From JAEYXS01 sp943367715 (GTDB taxonomy: Bacteria > Verrucomicrobiota > Verrucomicrobiia > Limisphaerales > JAEYXS01), in NCBI GenBank assembly GCA_943367715.1, contig CALRJY020000003.1, forward strand, positions 186,001-250,000: 64,000 nt of DNA, written 5' to 3'. Under the pieces are notes generated by a model that saw only the letters and a list, made by a program, of their open reading frames with translations, did not search any database and was not told where the DNA came from. Made by a program: the position numbers and the translations under genes. Position 1 is the first letter of the stretch, and every line of letters begins with the position of its first letter. This document shows positions 60,306 through 64,000 of the stretch, piece by piece.

Positions 60306-62726
60306 TTACAATCTCCTGACGCGCATCTGCCGGATCGTGATGTCACTGCCGTGATGCTGGATGACGATGTGGCCTTCGGTGGCCTTCATAAAACCAGGAT
60401 GTTTGAAACTGCTGCGGCTGATGCTTTGGCGTAGCTCCGGGCTGTCCCAAGTGTACTGCAGCACGGGCTGACCGTTAATAGAATGCTCCACGCGCCCATT
60501 CTGTACTTTGATCCCGACGAAATTTCCCCCCGGCGGCTTGCGTCCTGGAGTTCCCGTCACTGCCAGCACACCATAAAGCGCTCCGTGCCTTTTGTTGTCG
60601 GCATTAATACCCCGGATTTCACCATCGCCCAGCAACTGCATCTCGGCCCCCGTATCGAAGGAGTTTTTCCCTTCCTCCGTGGCCCGGTAGATGACACCGC
60701 TGTTGCTGCCAGGACTGATGTCATATTCCATCTGGAATTCAAAATCTCTATAGGTCGATTTGGTGATCAAGTCCACTTGGGGAGCACCCGGGATCGATTT
60801 CAGGAGGCCATTCTCCACAGTCCAGCTTCTGTTCGGGAAGCCGGATTCTTTGAACCCTCGAAATGCGTCCAGGCTTCCCACCGTCGATTGATATAAATTC
60901 TCCCAGCCATCCTCTCCTACTCGCGACCCGGTCGTTGGGCGCGACATCAGGCTTATGTTGCGGATTTCAACGGATCTTTCGCCACCACCGGTATCGTTCC
61001 AAATCTCAAACGCTATCTGGTCACCCAGTGGCACCGTGGACAATTGCTCCGCATTTATCTGAAAAACCATCCGACCATTGATGAAATGCCTGAGCATGGT
61101 CCCTTCCATAAGGACCCGCACGCTATTCCAGTCATCCATGCGCCATTCCGGCTGCGGATACGGGGCGTTCACATTCCCCGGTGATCCATCCTGACGCGTG
61201 GAGTAAAGCCCCCCCGGGGTTCCTCCCAGCACGATCCCCAACCCGGTAGCCATCTGGTTTCCGGAGCCTGACGGCATCGTGGAACGGTAGAAAAGGCCAT
61301 GACTGCCGCTTCCTTCCACCCGGCTGGAGGGTTTGTATTCAAAGGCGATCTCGAAATTCCCACTGATCCGGCGGTCCGAAACCAGAAAAGAACGTCGGGG
61401 CTCCCGGGTCAACCCCTTGATGACACCCTTCTCCACCCGCCAAGTGTCAGGCCCAAGCTTGCGCCAGCCGCTGAAGTCTCTGCCGTTGAACAACGCCTGC
61501 GCACCAGCGGGTGTGACAGGAGGCGTTGAATCTCTGCCCGTGCTGGCGGCATCGGGTTGATTTGCGTCCGTAGCGGTCCGGTAGTTGTCACTTGACCGCA
61601 TCACGACGGCCACAACTATGCCCAGCAGGATCAACACACTGAAAACCATCAGCACCTTGAGTTTCCCTGATATTTTTTGGGACTGGGCCACTTCATCAGC
61701 GCCAGGTTCCGGCGGCTCTTGATCTGCTGGAGGCGCGTTTACGACGGGTACGGCGACCGGCACGGGAGTGGTCGAATGGGATGAGCTGGGGGCGGCTGGA
61801 ACGGCAGGTTGCGAACGGTGGGTGATCTCCGAGGCCAGTGCGCTGGTCACGGATTGTCCGCCCAGTTGCAACCATTCGGCCACGGCGGCCGCGCTTTGAG
61901 GGCGTTGCGCCGGATCTTTCGCCAGACACGCCATGATGAGGGCGCTGACATACGGCGGCACGGCGTTGGTGAGTTCCAGTTCTGACAGCCGTTGTTCCAC
62001 GGGATCGGGCGGGAGATTGCGCACCTGATGCGGGATATCTCCGTGATAGAAGGGCGGCTTGCTGGTGAGCAGTTCGTAAAGAGTCGCCCCTAAAGCATAG
62101 ATGTCATCGGTGACGCGGGGTGTGCGTCCGTCCATCTGCTGCGGGCTCATGTAGGCGGGCGTGCCGCTGGTGTTTGCCTTGATGGAGACGCGGCTGGTCA
62201 ATTCACTCACAACAGCGGCCAGCCCGAAATCGGCCAGCTTCAAGCGCCCGCGCCGGTCCAGCATCATATTCGCCGGTTTCAGGTCGCGATGAACGACTTT
62301 CTCGCCATGGGCGTATTCCAGCGCATCGCAGAGTTGTCGCGTCAAAGTGCGGATCTGTTCCCAAGGCAAAAGCCGTTGCGGCTGCTGTGCTTTCCATGCC
62401 GCGACCGTTTGGCCATCCACAAACTCCATGGAGATAAACGGTGGTTCACCGGAGAATTCGTTCAGGTCATGCAGGCGGATGATATTGGGATGAGAAAGCT
62501 TACGGCTGCGCAACGTTTCCCGTCGTAAATCCTCCAAAGCACCGGCATCCGTGCGGATCTCGGGCGGGACCAGTTTTAGCGCCACATCTTCATCCAGCCG
62601 CTGGTCATGCGCCAGCCACACCACACCCATGCCGCCCTGACCGAGGGGTTCAATCAGGAGAAAGCGGTCAGAACCCAGCACGGTGCCAGGCTTCATCTCC
62701 CAGGAAGGATTGCCGCCAGGGGTCAT
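60306..62726 (-). CDS. Transmembrane Ser/Thr protein kinase with two DUF1080 domains
   Basis: 806 residues from the ATG at 62726 (MTPGGNPSWEMKPGTVLG); the longer frame starting at 62879 overlaps the divergent glycosyltransferase. A Hanks-type kinase domain occupies about 15-290: LGQGGMGVVWLAH (glycine loop), ALKLV (Lys), VVHRDLKPANMM, LADFGLA, SGTPAYMSPQQM. A Pro/Ala/Val linker then leads to a membrane helix (VLMVFSVLILLGIVVAVVM, about 375-393). Outside are two DUF1080 (LamG-like) modules, from about 415 (ALFNGRDFSGWRKLG) and about 610 (WENLYQSTVG...WTVENGLLKS). DUF1080 binds or cleaves disaccharide-like substrates, so this reads as a receptor kinase for extracellular glycans. Confidence 0.88.
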   Translation of the reverse strand: MTPGGNPSWEMKPGTVLGSDRFLLIEPLGQGGMGVVWLAHDQRLDEDVALKLVPPEIRTDAGALEDLRRETLRSRKLSHPNIIRLHDLNEFSGEPPFISMEFVDGQTVAAWKAQQPQRLLPWEQIRTLTRQLCDALEYAHGEKVVHRDLKPANMMLDRRGRLKLADFGLAAVVSELTSRVSIKANTSGTPAYMSPQQMDGRTPRVTDDIYALGATLYELLTSKPPFYHGDIPHQVRNLPPDPVEQRLSELELTNAVPPYVSALIMACLAKDPAQRPQSAAAVAEWLQLGGQSVTSALASEITHRSQPAVPAAPSSSHSTTPVPVAVPVVNAPPADQEPPEPGADEVAQSQKISGKLKVLMVFSVLILLGIVVAVVMRSSDNYRTATDANQPDAASTGRDSTPPVTPAGAQALFNGRDFSGWRKLGPDTWRVEKGVIKGLTREPRRSFLVSDRRISGNFEIAFEYKPSSRVEGSGSHGLFYRSTMPSGSGNQMATGLGIVLGGTPGGLYSTRQDGSPGNVNAPYPQPEWRMDDWNSVRVLMEGTMLRHFINGRMVFQINAEQLSTVPLGDQIAFEIWNDTGGGERSVEIRNISLMSRPTTGSRVGEDGWENLYQSTVGSLDAFRGFKESGFPNRSWTVENGLLKSIPGAPQVDLITKSTYRDFEFQMEYDISPGSNSGVIYRATEEGKNSFDTGAEMQLLGDGEIRGINADNKRHGALYGVLAVTGTPGRKPPGGNFVGIKVQNGRVEHSINGQPVLQYTWDSPELRQSISRSSFKHPGFMKATEGHIVIQHHGSDITIRQMRVRRL

Positions 62727-62856
62727 GCCACAAAGGAAGTAGCAGAAGATATGCCCCCCTCGCAATGTTTCAAATCGGTCCGGGGTAATCGGAACCGACT
62801 GGCTCACCACTTTGATTTGGTCTTTTGCCACTGTTCTGCTACTTTTTCTCTGCACG

Positions 62857-64000
62857 TTGAATCCGCCTGTCGCCATCATCTGCCCTGATTATCCGCCCCG
62901 GCCCGGCGGTGTCTCAGATTACACCGCGCAGCTCGTCAACGAGTTGGTCCGGCATACGTCGGTCCAGTTGGTCACTTCTGCGGGCACACACACGCCACCC
63001 GCAGCAGTTACGGTCCAGCACGTGCCGGATTGGCAGGATGAGGACGCTCTATTTTCCCGGCTCGATGCCTTGTCAGCGGACACAGCGTTGCTGTGGCAGT
63101 ATGTTCCTCACATGTATGGCCGTGGTGGTGTGGCTCCGGTGGTACCGAGCCTGATTCGCAGACTGGCGACCGTGAGGCATCCTTGTCAGGTCGTTACTGC
63201 TCACGAGATCGCTGCGCCGTGGTCGTGGCTGCCTCACCGTGCCTATTATGCTTGGGCTCATCGTAGCCAATGGCAGGAGATCGTGGGCTGGGCGGATGCG
63301 GTGGTCACCTCCACGGAAGCCTGGTGCGACGATTGGCAGGCCAAGATGCCCTCGCATAAATCCAAATTTTCATACGCGGCATCGCCGAGCACCATACCAG
63401 TGGCTCCGGTGTCTTCAGCATCGGAACTGCGGCGAGCCTGGCGACGTCAGCGTGGCTGGGATGACGATATGCTCGTATTGGGCTGGTTTGGCACGGCGAG
63501 TGCCGCCAAGCAGCTCGACTGGGTGTTGGCTGCTCAAAAATGCGCGCAAGCCATCGGACGTCCCATCGCCCTCATCCTGATCGGTCGAGCGGAAGACATC
63601 GCGCGTTCGCAAAATTCGCCTTTGATCCAAAGCACTGGCTACGTGGATGCCATCGCCGTTTCCCATGTTTTGCAGAGTATCGACCTGTTGCTCCTGCCTT
63701 TCATCGATGGCGTTTCCGAGCGGCGCACTTCTTTCATGGCGGGTCTGGCTCATGGCACACCGATCGCCACCACCATCGGTCATAATACGGGACCGACATT
63801 GCGACAGGCGGATATTTGTGCCCGTACTCCGGCGAATGATCCGGCTGCTTTTCTCAAAGAGGTGACCGAACTGATGGCGGCGCCAGACCGGCGGCGCGCC
63901 TTGGGTGAGCGCGGTCGGGTTCATTATCAGAAGCACTTTGACTGGCCGATCGTGACGGCCCAGTTTCTGCAATTGTTAAGACAAAAGGGTCACCGCCAAT
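62857..64000 (+). CDS. Glycosyltransferase, GT4-like (3' partial)
   Basis: Open from 62857 to the window end without a stop. A TTG start gives MNPPVAIICPDYPPRPGGVSDYT, the typical 'ypP..GGvs.yt..L...L' opening of GT-B transferases. Later stretches also fit: HEIAAPWSWLPHRAYYAW, WADAVVTSTEAWCDDW, LVLGWFGTASAAKQLDWVLAA, ALILIGRAEDIARS, and the donor-site region DLLLLPFIDGVSERRTSFMAGLAHGTPIATTIGHNTGPTLRQ. It would add a sugar from a nucleotide donor to a surface polymer or lipid. No SD sequence is evident before the TTG. It is divergent from the kinase gene, and the C-terminus lies beyond the window. Confidence 0.8.
   Translation, partial: MNPPVAIICPDYPPRPGGVSDYTAQLVNELVRHTSVQLVTSAGTHTPPAAVTVQHVPDWQDEDALFSRLDALSADTALLWQYVPHMYGRGGVAPVVPSLIRRLATVRHPCQVVTAHEIAAPWSWLPHRAYYAWAHRSQWQEIVGWADAVVTSTEAWCDDWQAKMPSHKSKFSYAASPSTIPVAPVSSASELRRAWRRQRGWDDDMLVLGWFGTASAAKQLDWVLAAQKCAQAIGRPIALILIGRAEDIARSQNSPLIQSTGYVDAIAVSHVLQSIDLLLLPFIDGVSERRTSFMAGLAHGTPIATTIGHNTGPTLRQADICARTPANDPAAFLKEVTELMAAPDRRRALGERGRVHYQKHFDWPIVTAQFLQLLRQKGHRQ

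Overview
The window looks like a chromosomal segment of a Verrucomicrobiota bacterium, probably from the Pedosphaera/Limisphaera side of the phylum. This is an inference from gene content. The signs are two sets of exported PSCyt1-DUF1549-DUF1553 ('PSD1') cytochromes paired with DUF1501 proteins, DUF1080 domains on a Ser/Thr kinase, a Gld-type ABC cluster with DUF4340, a small protein with the KETVRISLP motif, and intergenic DNA full of short hairpin repeats. I saw no rRNA, tRNA, CRISPR array or complete insertion sequence.

Layout. 0-4.4 kb: end of a PQQ-type propeller gene, a group-2 sigma-70 factor, and a divergent CarH/LitR-like B12 photoreceptor regulator followed by an SRPBCC protein and an HI0933-type flavoprotein. 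4.4-7.4 kb: a zinc-ribbon mini-protein, an orphan AbrB/MazE antitoxin and two tandem HEAT-repeat paralogues. 7.4-10.5 kb: NhaC antiporter, small membrane protein and LamG lipoprotein. 10.5-16.2 kb is an accessory region: a 133-bp MITE-like element with a 10-bp target duplication, a PLP decarboxylase whose 3' end is present three times around a Sel1-repeat lipoprotein gene, two genes with integron-cassette-like ends, and 1.5 kb of hairpin repeats without genes. 16.2-22.7 kb: aspartate kinase, twin DUF4412 proteins, a beta-CASP nuclease, a monohaem protein and a small unknown protein.

22.7-39.3 kb is one long minus-strand block: GntR/FadR regulator, PSD1, GH5-like hydrolase, DUF1501, a second PSD1 (frameshifted), a GxxExxY gene inside a 533-bp inverted-repeat unit, a second DUF1501, a zinc-ribbon/propeller protein and a PhoD-like phosphatase. 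The regulator sits under a perfect 18-bp palindrome that overlaps its own start codon and overlaps the first PSD1 gene by 4 bp, so the block looks like a regulated exported polymer-use locus. 39.4-42 kb holds small genes, a cupin and DUF2851. 42.2-51.9 kb is a plus-strand cluster: HtrA protease, GldA-like ATPase, GldF-like permease, GldG-like protein, DUF4340 and a giant AsmA-like protein. It converges on uppP. 53-58.8 kb: an exported propeller protein, a pentahaem cytochrome and an exported EEP hydrolase. 59-64 kb: a small membrane protein, a metallophosphoesterase, a kinase-DUF1080 fusion and a divergent glycosyltransferase cut by the window end.

The most unusual items are the inverted-repeat GxxExxY unit, the cassette-like gene pair, the repeated decarboxylase 3' end, the MITE, and the CarH-like regulator with 11-bp-spaced repeats in front of it.
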